From Prorocentrum cordatum (taxonomy: Eukaryota > Sar > Dinophyceae > Prorocentrales > Prorocentraceae): a stretch of 64,000 bases of DNA. Within the stretch, counting starts at the first letter, position 1, and each line of letters opens with the position of its first letter. The position numbers were made by a program, and so were the translations under genes. The stretch is taken from NCBI GenBank assembly GCA_963575745.1, contig CAUYUJ010005692.1, positions 297,501 through 361,500 of the forward strand. The letters are read 5' to 3'. Shown one piece after another: positions 42,548-51,904 of this stretch. The notes under the pieces are model-generated. The model had not been told where the DNA came from. It ran no database searches and worked only from the letters and a program-made list of their open reading frames with translations.

Positions 42548-43959
42548 AATTATGGCGCATGCTATTGTTTCCTAAGTGGAGGGTCCAGAATCGAGCATTA
42601 GGCCTAGGAGCAGGAGACGAAGCACCTAAAGTTGAGACTTTCTGGTGGTTGTTACATGTTGGACTTCTCAAGATCCGTCTTCATCAGTTGGCCCCCCTCT
42701 ACTGGCACCGCAGCCAAGGAGCGGCATTGGTTAAGAACCATCAGGCAGGACCCTTAGGACGTCGAGTAGTACATGTGTTAGCCGCTATCGGTAAAGGATG
42801 GTTTGCAAAAAGATTACGCCCTTCCCCAACTACCTCGGACCATGGCTTCGTGACTGGCCGCCGGCGTGAAAATGCGGTTATGATATCACTAAATACTTCA
42901 TGGCGCCTACGTGCCGCACAGAGGACACACGCAGTCTGCTTGAAGGACATGAGCAATGCATTTGGCAGCAGCAGCTTCGAGGCTATGAAAACCTCTGTCG
43001 CTTTACATGCGTCTGATCCCGATGTCGGCCTATGTGAACAACGTTTTTTGGATTCGACGATCTTGCTTCCGACGAATACAGGAGGAGTACTAGTTAAGCC
43101 TCGTCAGGGAGGCACAATGGGCGATCCATTTATAGTATCGATGTTCGTTTCGACTTTTAAGAGACCAGCGATAAATTGGGAATATGACTTACTTCAGTGG
43201 GATTCTACTTATCGTGATCTGAAGGCTAACTGGGGGGAGTTACAGTCTGACCTCTCCCTCCTCAAGTACGCCGACGACATTAACAAAATTGTTTTAGCAG
43301 ACTTGGACAGTACCCTTGGAGAGTTTCTAGACAAACTTAAGCGTGTGGATGTATCTCTAAATTCGAAGTTACAGCCCTTCGGGTACGGCCAGAATATGTC
43401 CAAGCAGGAGTTCCTGTTCCACTTCAGTGCGAGTGCACATTCGTGTAAGCAATATTTGCGGGACCACCCTAAGAGTTTGGAGGGCCGTATGCGAGACGAC
43501 GCACGTTACCTAGGACCCCGTATCGTACTTAGGGACAGTGCAGCAAGCGAGGTGGGTCGTCGTCTAGCAGCTTCCCGAGCCGCCTTTCAGTGTCTGGGGG
43601 GAATATGGTCCCTGGACTTGCCATACCGATGGAAACGAGTCCTGTTTATTGGATTTGCTCAGAATTCGATCCTTAGTGGCATGGAGTCGTGGGTCCTCAG
43701 GGGTCACGACTATGACAGGCTTGATCGAGGACTTGCGGCTCTAGGCCGAATCGCGATGCAGGGGAAGGCTTCGACAGCGTCTACGGTGCGGGAGGGTGAC
43801 CACGTCAGGTGTTTACTACCCAGCAGGTGTTATCTTACTGGAAGTTGGCCCCTAGTGCTGTCGAGCTTCGAGTTCGGCGTGTTCGCTTATATCAGGGCTG
43901 GGCAAAGAAACCCAAGGAAAATGCCCAAATCTTATGTAGTTAGTTTGGGAGCACGTTGA
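42436..43959 (+). CDS. LINE reverse transcriptase ORF
   Basis: RNA-dependent DNA polymerase for target-primed reverse transcription. In order: a fingers segment with GFVTGRRRENAV, motif A as KDMSNAF (catalytic Asp retained), motif B as KPRQGGTMGDP, and motif C as LLKYADDINKIV (YADD). A thumb-like region with YRWKRVLFIGFAQNSIL follows. The first ATG in frame is 42,559, but similarity extends upstream to about 42,436, so the ORF probably continued from the endonuclease. The C-terminal 35 residues before the stop at 43,957-43,959 are out of frame. The next frame (0) instead reads TQQVLSYWKLAPSAVELRVR, which fits a LINE tail, so a second -1 shift lies near 43,800-43,830. All catalytic residues I can see are intact. 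Confidence 0.85.
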   Translation: MKKSRTDDTCEKRYAGPSEILLLCPQRKQVPEHAAPVELWRMLLFPKWRVQNRALGLGAGDEAPKVETFWWLLHVGLLKIRLHQLAPLYWHRSQGAALVKNHQAGPLGRRVVHVLAAIGKGWFAKRLRPSPTTSDHGFVTGRRRENAVMISLNTSWRLRAAQRTHAVCLKDMSNAFGSSSFEAMKTSVALHASDPDVGLCEQRFLDSTILLPTNTGGVLVKPRQGGTMGDPFIVSMFVSTFKRPAINWEYDLLQWDSTYRDLKANWGELQSDLSLLKYADDINKIVLADLDSTLGEFLDKLKRVDVSLNSKLQPFGYGQNMSKQEFLFHFSASAHSCKQYLRDHPKSLEGRMRDDARYLGPRIVLRDSAASEVGRRLAASRAAFQCLGGIWSLDLPYRWKRVLFIGFAQNSILSGMESWVLRGHDYDRLDRGLAALGRIAMQGKASTASTVREGDHVRCLLPSRCYLTGSWPLVLSSFEFGVFAYIRAGQRNPRKMPKSYVVSLGAR

Positions 43960-44735
43960 TGGACAATCACCGACCCCAACTTCGAAACGGCCAACCTACG
44001 GAATTCGCCTCACCCTGGGTATTGCAAGTGAAACGAGATTTGGATGAGGTGGCAAGGGCGTTGGACAGCGAGGTGGTGGAGGAGGTGGCGGGGGACCGTA
44101 CTATCCTTAAGGATGAGGAGAAGGTTTCGGATTTCGTGGCGCTTGACGTTACGGAGCTTCGGGCACGCATGTTCACTGTGAGTATTCCTCCCCCTGGGGG
44201 AAAAAACCTGGGCTCTGGAGGCTGGTTACAGGAAGAGGCCCAGGAGGAGGTGGAGGAGGTGGAGCGCCCCTATGTGTGTGGTCTTACAACAGATGAGGGA
44301 GTCTGTACGTCCGCCTTCACGACACGGAGGGAGCTCATGAATCATCTCAGGCGGGTGCACCACTTGCGCAACCAGTGCTATGTCCTCACGCCTACAAATG
44401 TCTGCATTAATTGTAAGCAGGTCTTTGGGTGTAAAAGCACAGCGGCACGGCACTTGCAGGGTTCACTGTCCAGGGGCCACTGTGCGACGAGGGGCCCTTC
44501 CACTCTGAAAACTACCCCTGACATCCCGAACACGTTCGCCTGTTTACTCTGTGATTTTGTTGGATCAAACCTGCTGAGCCTGTGTGATCATTTATGCGGA
44601 CACCTCCCCTTTCGGCTCCCACCGTATACAGGACAACCGACTTCTGTAGGTGATGCCACCAGCGGCCTCAAGCATGTCAGTCGAAGCTCCACCGATGCCT
44701 GCGTGGTTCAACGAGGGTATCAAGCGGAAGGCTGA
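43826..44735 (+). CDS. LINE C-terminal tail with C2H2-type zinc fingers
   Basis: In frame 0 the tail starts near 43,826 and is cut by TAG 43,941-43,943. It restarts at an ATG at 43,959, which overlaps the RT stop as TGATG. It carries a Glu-rich linker and then three Cys/His clusters: VCGLTTDEGVC with a later HLRRVH, NVCINCKQVF with a later H...HC, and a canonical FACLLCDFVG...HLCGH (C-x2-C-x12-H-x3-H). Such C-terminal fingers in LINEs are thought to bind nucleic acid during integration. The frame runs on to 44,735, but the last ~30 residues overlap the next ORF and are probably not homologous. Confidence 0.75.
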
Positions 44736-45528
44736 CGGGGAGGAGGAGGGGAAGCAGGAGGGCAAGGACAAGAAGGGCAAGGGGGGCAACGGGGCCGGCA
44801 GCGGCAGCAGCAGCGGGCTGGAGAAGAAGGTCGACACCGTCATTCGTCTCGTGCTCACCAACTCACGCGAAATCGCCGATTTGGGCGCCCGCGTGTTCCT
44901 TCGTTACCTGCTCGTGGTGTCGACCCCCCTCGTCGCCGCCATTCTCGCAGCAGGGAAAGATTACGACCGCAAGTCACAGGAGATGAAAGAAAAGGCCAAG
45001 GGGGGGGAGAAGGTGGACTTCAAGAATCGTCCCGCCCCTCACGTGTGTATACTTACGGCAGCCGTACACTACGGCGCGACCAAGGCAGTCCAGGAGGGCA
45101 ACATGAAAGCACGGGACCAGAAGAACAAGGAGTTAATGAGCCAGTTTTGGACAGAGAGGTTCGTGAAGCTCGATTGGAGGGAGATCGGCAGGGCATGCGG
45201 GCACTTTCGGATCAAGATCCATCGCAAGGAGGAGGGGGCATTACAGACTTGCACGCTGTATATGCAGTTCCACATGAGGGACCCGATCGCGGATGTCCAT
45301 TGCGGGCTGATGGAGGAGTTGGTGAAGGTGGAGGGGGGGCTCTTCATGGTAGGAGCGGCGCCTCGGAGCCCCTTCGAGCGCGAGCTGTCCAAACAAGTAG
45401 GAGCGAATAGTGCCAGATACCAGCAGCTGTTAGACAGAGGTTTGATAGTTGCGCCAGCTGTGCAACAGGTGGTTCAGACATATGCGCATGATAATCTTCC
45501 CACTGTTCCAGTCGTAGTATTACCCTAG
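44653..45528 (+). CDS. Accessory ORF downstream of the LINE RT, unknown function
   Basis: 291 codons from the ATG at 44,653, which overlaps an out-of-frame TGA as TGATG. The N-terminus is acidic/basic low-complexity (KRKADGEEEGKQEGKDKKGK, then Gly/Ser). A folded-looking alpha/beta region follows: VIRLVLTNSREIADLGARVF, PLVAAILAAGKDYDRKS, a Lys-rich stretch, FRIKIHRKEEGALQTCTLYM and a C-terminal Val-rich end. It closes cleanly at TAG 45,526-45,528. The pattern matches, from memory, a protein that often accompanies dinoflagellate retroelements, but I know no function for it. It has no frame lesions, unlike the RT upstream. It could equally be an independent gene or captured ORF. Confidence 0.65.
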   Translation: MPPAASSMSVEAPPMPAWFNEGIKRKADGEEEGKQEGKDKKGKGGNGAGSGSSSGLEKKVDTVIRLVLTNSREIADLGARVFLRYLLVVSTPLVAAILAAGKDYDRKSQEMKEKAKGGEKVDFKNRPAPHVCILTAAVHYGATKAVQEGNMKARDQKNKELMSQFWTERFVKLDWREIGRACGHFRIKIHRKEEGALQTCTLYMQFHMRDPIADVHCGLMEELVKVEGGLFMVGAAPRSPFERELSKQVGANSARYQQLLDRGLIVAPAVQQVVQTYAHDNLPTVPVVVLP

Positions 45529-46409
45529 CCGAAGAGCGTGGGGAGAGGGAAGGGTGGGTCTCGGGGTCGGGGTCGTGGTCAGGCGTCGTCGTCTGGGAGG
45601 GACGGCAGAGCGACTAGCGGAGCGACGGAGCGTGAGGGCGCCCGCGCGCCCGCCACTCTCCCCAACCTCCCGCCGTGAGAGAATGGATGGAGTCCGTGGA
45701 GTAGCACACAGGACCTCGCGCCGTGCGTGCCCGCGCCTCGCGCCCTCTGCGTGGGGGCCTTACGGCTGCGGGCCGGCCAGTGCTGCCTAGCGCAGAGCGC
45801 AACACTCGGCCAATCAATGCAAGGAGGAGGTTTTGCAAAGCATTTCTCAGAATCCTTTAGGAGGCACTCTGGAGCGATTTTTTTGATGAAAGTTTTTCTG
45901 GCTTCTCTGATGCTGTCTTGGATTCCATGAGCTCGAATCGAATCGAATCGAATCCTCCTCCTCCTCCTTCTCCTCCTCCCCCCTAGGGTTGTCCCTGGGC
46001 CCCAGCCCCCGAGAGCTGCGACGCCGCCGCGGCGGACTGTAGTTGATGTGAAGCAGGCAGACGTAGAGCGTGCAGAACAGCGCCATGCCGCGCGCAAGCC
46101 GGGCGAGGCCCCCGAGGGACACAAACCTGGCGGTCAGGGCTGTCGTCCTCGTGCGTCGTCGCATCGTCCGTTGTCGGCGTCCGTCGTCGTCATGGTCGCA
46201 CGTCGATCGTCGTACGTCGTCGTCGGTCGTACGTCGCACGTCGGCATCAATCACCGTCAACCCTTCGCCCTCGCTGCGCTGGCGGCCAGTCCTGTCTCCC
46301 TCACGCTCACGGCCTCTGGTGGTCCGCCTCGGGCCCAGGAATGCCGCCCCGGGATGCGACCTCCCCCTGTCTTAGATGCTATAAAACGGACTCGCAGGCA
46401 GCGTCAGTG
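45529..46409. other. LINE 3' flank and GC-rich DNA
   Basis: Contains four TCGAA pentamers (45,936-45,954) and GTC/GTAC-rich DNA at 46,140-46,240. The minus strand near 46,150-46,020 encodes a possible membrane segment (LARGMALFCTLYVCLLHINY), unsupported otherwise. Confidence 0.35.
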
Positions 46410-46615
46410 ACCTCCTCCTACTCCTCCTCCTCCTTGACCTCGTCCTCCTCCTCCTGCTGCTCCTCCTCCTCGTCCTCCTGCTCCCCCTCCGCGTTTTCCT
46501 CCTCCTCCTCCTCCTTCAACTCTTCCTCCCTCTCCTCCTCCCTCTCCTCCTCTCCCTCCTCCTCCTCCTCCTCCTCCTCCTCCTCCTCCTCCTCCTCGTC
46601 TTCCTGCTCCTCCTA
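46410..46615. repeat. (CTC)n array
   Basis: CTC/TCC units with CTG and CTT interruptions. Confidence 0.95.
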
Positions 46616-46745
46616 ATATCAAGCAACTTGGGCTCAGACCATCGTGGCATCTGCGTCCAAGCTCTTGGCTTTCCCGCAGCGCTTGAGGGACTGTACTCTG
46701 TCGCCCGCCAGTTCTACAGAATACCGACTAGCACAGAAGGTAAGT

Positions 46746-47558
46746 ATGGCTGGTGCGCACAAATTGTGGACCAGGTGCACGACATGCAAGAAGGAATGTG
46801 ACTGGAATGCAACATTGTCCAAACGTGGATGTCTGTATAGAGGATGTGGCTCCAAAGTCGAACTCTTCCAGGTTCCGCGTCGTGTTCGTTGCTCACGGGA
46901 CCGTGGTGGTCAACAATGTAACGAGGACGGCGTCGATGTCTTGGACGCGGACCGTGGCAGCGAGGCTCAAGGTCTTCGCCAACCGAACCCTGCAGGCATT
47001 CTTTTACGTGAACGGTCCTCTTCCCGCGGGCGGCAAGGGCGACGGCGGCTCGGTAGTGGAGCTCCTCCAGCAGACGATCCGTGCCCCCGAGGACGCCATC
47101 CTGCAGGCCACCTTGAAGGACCAGCTTGTGAAGCGGTCCCATGAGGCCGAGGCAGGGTCCAACGCGAAGGAGAGTCCAGTGGACGCTATTCGCCGTGCGG
47201 ACGGTGTGGCGCAACCGAGCACCAACACGAGCAGGCGGTCGCCAGCGGCAGCGCACTTCGGCTCCGCCATGGCCTGGCAGCGGCGGAGAAACGGGAGAAC
47301 CAATGGGCAGTGGGTTTGGCCAAAGCTGAGCATGACAGGCGCAGCGCTACAGCAGCGTTGACGCGAGCAGCGGGCGTCCAGCCCGACATCCAGGAGGACG
47401 GCACCGTCCCGCTCTTCCAGGTCCTGTGGGACCAGAGCTTCCTCGGGACGGTCGACGAGCTCGAGCCAACTCCCGACGAGAAGGCAGCGCTCGACAAGTT
47501 GCAGTCGCAAGTGCGGGGCAACAAGACCGATTGGTGCATGGGCCTATCTCGGCCATAA
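46746..47558 (+). pseudogene. Zinc-ribbon plus coiled-coil protein, frame-broken, ORF1-like
   Basis: The first plus-strand frame (ATG 46,746) has a zinc-ribbon-like KLWTRCTTCKKECDW followed by GCLYRGCGSK. A second frame then carries LPAGGKGDGGSVVELLQQTI, a hydrophilic helix, up to about 47,210. The first frame resumes with HQHEQAVASGSALRLRHGLA, AAEKRENQWAVGLAKAEHDR and DELEPTPDEKAALDKLQSQV, a long coiled coil ending at TAA 47,556-47,558. Two indels therefore break one ancestral gene. The combination of a small Zn-binding domain, Gly linker and coiled coil suggests the nucleic-acid-binding ORF1-type protein of a LINE, not proven. It is not obviously part of the 40.9-45.5 kb element. Confidence 0.5.
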
Positions 47559-47716
47559 TTGTGCAGCTGCTCAGACTGGGACGGAGAGAAGTTTCACACA
47601 GCGAGTGCGCGTACGACGGCGACATCGGCACCATCGAGGAGTGGCGGTTCCCAGGTGGTATTTATACTGGCAGCAAGTGGTTGGACACGCACCAGCCAGT
47701 GTTGCAGGATATTAGA

Positions 47717-47755
47717 CTAGAGCCATCGCGCGCGCTTCGCGCGATCAGGCTCTAG
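47717..47755. other. Strong GC-rich hairpin downstream of the ORF1-like frame
   Basis: CTAGAGCC (47,717-47,724) plus ATCGCGCG (47,725-47,732) pair with CGCGCGAT (47,738-47,745) and GGCTCTAG (47,748-47,755). The loop is CGCTT with a 2-nt bulge CA. It lies about 160 bp after the coiled-coil stop, a plausible 3' structure of a retroelement RNA. Confidence 0.85.
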
Positions 47756-47884
47756 CAGGCCCCAGTCCTTGACGAGTTCAATGCTCCACTGAAGTAAGTG
47801 GACCACAAATGATTTGAGCGGGAAGTAAAGTGCCCACTACGCTGAACGCATTATGGGCAGTGAGAAGTCCATGCATGTCAACCC

Positions 47885-48310
47885 GCAGCATGGAAGGCTT
47901 TCGGGGAAGATGGCTGCGTAGGGGGACGGAGACCTGATGAATCGGGTTCCCAAAAAGCCTTCTGGGAACATGGATTTGGGGGGCGTCTCGGGGAGCCTGT
48001 CGGGGCGTGCCGTCGTCGTCGTCGTAATGTCGTCGTCGCCTCTTGGGACGCGCCGTCGTCGTCGTCTTCATCTTCGTCGTTTCGTCGTCTTCGTCGTCGT
48101 CGGTTCAAGTGGGCACTTAGGGCAACTTCGTGCGAAACGATCCGCGGAGTGCCGCGAGAAGGCGATCAGTCATGCTCCCAATCAACTTCCCAGACAACTC
48201 TCCGGTAGCGCGATGGTACTTCGGTGCCTCTGGAGACTATCGGGCCCATGATGAACCATGTCCCCGGAAAGCTTTCTGGGAACATGATGTGTTGGGGTGT
48301 GTTGGGGGGC
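47885..48310. repeat. Three copies of a GGAAAGCTTTC(T)GGGAA near-palindrome
   Basis: Near 47,889 (GGAAGGCTTTCGGGGAAGAT), 47,949 (TTCCCAAAAAGCCTTCTGGG, then AACATG) and 48,262 (GTCCCCGGAAAGCTTTCTGG, then GAACATG). The last two extend over about 45 bp, 313 bp apart. A GTC-rich stretch lies between them. Confidence 0.75.
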
Positions 48311-48600
48311 CTCTTTTGCGTTCCCCGGGGGCCCCTTGGGGCCTCTTGGGGCTTCCTGGGGGCCTCTTGGGGGCCTCACGGGGCTTCGTGGGAGCCTCTT
48401 GGTGGTCTCTGGGGGCCTACTGGGGGCCTCTAGGGCCAGAGACCTCGAAATATTGGTTCGCAGTCCCCCTCGGGGCACCCTTTTGGGACGTTCTTGCGGC
48501 ACACTTGGGTCGTCTGGGGAGCCTCCTGGGCCGTCTTGGGCCCTCTTCGGGGCCTCGTGGGCCGTCTTGGCGCGATCTGCAGGCCTCCGAGGCCGCATAA
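48290..48600 (+). repeat. CTTGG-family array 6a
   Basis: GGGGCCTCTTGGGG units. Island A at about 48,435-48,475 (GACCTCGAAATATTGG, then TCCCCCTCGGGG). Confidence 0.85.
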
Positions 48601-48829
48601 GTCAAGCAGCACCCAGAAGCCGCAACAGCGACTCTCCCCCAAAGGGTTGGCGGTGCGGCGTAAGCCAAAGAATCTTCCCGCGCTGTCCAAACGCCAATGC
48701 CAACATGGCGTTAGAACCCACGGGGAACACACCAATCCTTTCTATGCCAACTGCACCCGGGCCTGCAGGGGGGGGCAGCTCCTCGCTTCTCCATGCATTT
48801 GTCCTTCTCTTCCCTCCTCCCCCCCCGAG
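48601..48829. other. Spacer between head-to-head CTTGG arrays
   Basis: About 230 bp without gene or repeat, GC-rich, with a short G10 run near 48,770. Confidence 0.4.
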
Positions 48830-49340
48830 CTCACAAGACGGCCAAGACAGGCAACCAAGGCCGCCAAGATGGCCAACGACGCCTCCGAAACGGCCCAAGA
48901 TGGCTCCAAATCGGCCCAAGGTGGCCTCAAAACGGCCCACGACCCCCCCAAAAGTCCCAAGAGAGCCACAAGAGAACCCCCAGTAAGGCCCGAAGAGGCG
49001 AATGCGAAAAGTCTTCGGCGTCTTCAAATGTTCGGGCTCCCTTCTGCTCAAGACGGCCCTAAAGGTATCCACTACTATGGCCCCAAGACTGACCCCAAAT
49101 TGCCCAAGAATCCTCCAAGACAGCCTCAAGGCAGCCCAAGAAAGCCCCTAGACGGCGCAGGGCGGCCTTGGAGAGCCCATCGACGGCCCCCACACGGCCC
49201 ATCGACGACCGCAAGAGACTCCCCAACTCAGACAGTCACGAAGGCCCCAAGACGGCCCCGGAAAGCCTCAAACCATTGCAAGAGGGCCCCAAGAGGGCTG
49301 GCCCAAAAGCCCCAGACGGCCCAAAAACCGCCCCAATAGG
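48830..49340 (-). repeat. CTTGG-family array 6b, inverted relative to 6a
   Basis: CCAAGATGGCC and CCAAGACGGCCCC units. A possible inverted island A near 48,990-49,045. Confidence 0.85.
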
Positions 49341-49413
49341 CTACCGGGAAGCTCCTCAAGCAGAAAAGACGGAAGATGGCACGTGTGACGGCTGTCCTGA
49401 TCCTGCCTCGTCG

Positions 49414-49448
49414 CATCATCAACGTCATCGTCATCGTCATCATCATCG

Positions 49449-49526
<78 letters not shown>

Positions 49527-49527
49527 G

Positions 49528-49564
<37 letters not shown>

Positions 49565-49565
49565 G

Positions 49566-49609
<44 letters not shown>

Positions 49610-49747
49610 GTCATCATCCATCATCATCATCATCATCATCATCAGCATCAACATCATCATCATCATCCACCACCACCACCACCATCATCATCAACATCAT
49701 CATCACCATCATCATCAGCATGGCTCATCATTAGCACCGGCATCATT

Positions 49748-49779
<32 letters not shown>

Positions 49780-50900
49780 CATCATCTTCATCATCATCAT
49801 CGCTCATCATCATCATCATCATCAGCATCATCATCAGCAGCAGCATCATCATCACCATCACCATCATCATCATCATCATCCTAATCCTACTAATCAGTAC
49901 CATCAGCATCATCAACAACATCAGTATCATCAGCAGCAGCAGCGACATTCGAATCAGCATAAGCATCAGCATCATCAGCATCATCATACTAATCACCACT
50001 ATCACCATCAACATCGCTATCAACAACAACATCATTCTCATCAGCATAATCATCATCAGCATAGTCATCAGCAGCAGCGACATTCGAATCAGCATCAGCC
50101 TCAGCATCATCAGCATCATCATACTCATCACCACCATCACCATCACCATCACCATCGCTATCAACAACAATAGCATCATCATCAGCATAATCATCGTCAT
50201 CAGCATCAGCATCAGCATCATCATCAGCAGCATCGTCGTCGTCATCCTCATCATCATTATCACCCTCCTCCTCATCATCAGCATCATCAGCATAGTCAGC
50301 ATCGTCAGCATCATCACCAGCATCACCATCATCAGCAGCATCATCAGAATCATCACAATCAGCATCAGCATCATCATTATCGTCACCAGAACCATGATCA
50401 TTGTCCTCCTTCTGCTCCGCCTCTCCCTTCATCATGATCATCATGGTCATCAACATCATCATCATCAGCATCATCATCATCATCACCATCATCAGCAGCA
50501 GCATCGTCACCATCGTCATCAACATCCTCAGCCTTGTCACCATCGTCATCATCATCCTCAGCGCCACCACCACCATCAAAATCATCATCAGCATCAGCAT
50601 GACAGTCATAACCATCATCATCATCACCACCATCGGGATTTTATCAATCCCACTCAGCAGCCAGTCCTCATCCTCATCATTATGAAATCACCCTCATCAT
50701 CGTTCATATAGTTCATCCACACTTCCTCCTCCACCTCCTCCTCATCCTCCCCCTCTTCATAAGCATCCTCATCCTCATCCACATCCTCCTCCTCATCCTC
50801 ACCATCATCACCACCACCACCATCATCAGCATCAACATCAGCATCGTTATCATCATCAGCACCATCACCATCGTTATCGTACCCATCTTCATGATAATTC
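49414..50900. repeat. 1.5-kb CAT/ATC trinucleotide array
   Basis: Pure CAT for about 200 bp near 49,430-49,620, then increasingly interrupted by CAG, CAC and CTC triplets. Frames read as poly-His, Ile, Ser, Met or Asp and are not genes. Confidence 0.97.
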
Positions 50901-51009
50901 CCTTCCTCTCATCATCGCCACCGCCATTTTCCCATCATCATGATTATCGTCATGATACCCCTCGACGATGCTATTTCATCATATCCTTCGTCATTATCAC
51001 CAGAAGGTC

Positions 51010-51690
51010 AGTGTGGGCCCTCTTTGGGGGGGGTAAGGCATGTTAGAGGCCTCTCGAGGGCGTCTTCGAAGCAAATTGGGAGCCTCGTGGGATCCTCCCG
51101 GGGGCCTCCTGGAGACCTCTTGGGAGCCTCCTGGGGGCCTCTTGGGGGCCTCTCGGGGGCCTCTTGGGGCCTCCTGGGGACCTCTTGGGGCCTCCTGGGA
51201 GCCTCTGTTGCCGAAAGCTCGGCATTCGAATACGGTGTTTCACCTCTGGGACCCCTCGGGGGCTCATCCTGGGGCTATCTTGGGCGGTCTCAGGGGCCTC
51301 TCGGGCCGTCTTGGGACCCTCTTGGGTCGTCTTCGAGCCCTCTTGGAAGCCTCTGGGGCAGTCTTGGGGGCCATTTGGGCCGTCTTGGACGCTGTGACAG
51401 CCAAAGAGGTGCATTTGCGAAAAATGCACTTTTCCCTTGGGGAATGGAACGAACTTTGCCTTTGGGGGGCCTCCTGGGGGGCCTCTGGGAGCTTCTTGGG
51501 GCATATGGAAGGCCTCTTGGGGTGTCTTGGGCGCCATCTTGTGCGTCTTGGAGCGGCCTGTGCGTCTTGGAGCTGCCTGTGGGCGTGTCCGGTTCCTCTT
51601 GGAGCGGCTTCGGGCTCTCTTGGCGCTTTCTGGTGCCGTTTTGTGGGTCTCTGGGGCCCCCCAAGGGCCTGCACATACACACATTTGCGG
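51010..51690 (+). repeat. CTTGG-family array 7
   Basis: GGGGGCCTCTTGGG units. Island A at about 51,205-51,250 (AAAGCTCGGCATTCGAATAC). Island B at about 51,391-51,465, including hairpin GTGCATTT (51,409-51,416) / AAATGCAC (51,422-51,429) and TTTTCCCTTGGGGAAT. Confidence 0.85.
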
Positions 51691-51904
51691 TAGAAGTCGC
51701 GGCCCCCGGGGCCTGGGCCCCGGTGCGCCGTTATATGTATACATACAGCGAGGCGGCAATTGTGGAAGCATGCGGCGTCTCACTACTGCGGCAGGGGTTT
51801 GGAAGGAAGCATGGACAGTGATTCATACATATTGCCGCTACGACCTTTTGCCGAGCAGGACCACGGATCCAGGCTGTCCGAGATGATGCTCAACGTCGCC
51901 ACAG

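Larger units (their letters stand above)
40860..45528 (+). mobile_element. Non-LTR (LINE-type) retrotransposon, almost complete but frame-broken
   Basis: Order on the plus strand: AP-type endonuclease, reverse transcriptase, thumb/tail with C2H2 fingers, then a Lys-rich accessory ORF. It has no LTRs, integrase or protease, and the endonuclease precedes the RT in the LINE order. Boundaries are approximate: no target-site duplication and no 3' poly(A) were found. Domains fall in frames that step by -1 (endonuclease, then RT, then tail), and one TAG (43,941-43,943) lies in the tail frame. The copy therefore looks recently active but now defective. Confidence 0.85.

Noticed and set aside
44650-44735. 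C-terminal extension of the zinc-finger frame after 44,651
   Set aside because: It overlaps the accessory ORF in another frame and loses protein-like character; the accessory ORF is preferred here.
49228-50711. Poly-His, poly-Ile, poly-Met and poly-Asp frames over the CAT array
   Set aside because: Microsatellite translations without unique sequence.
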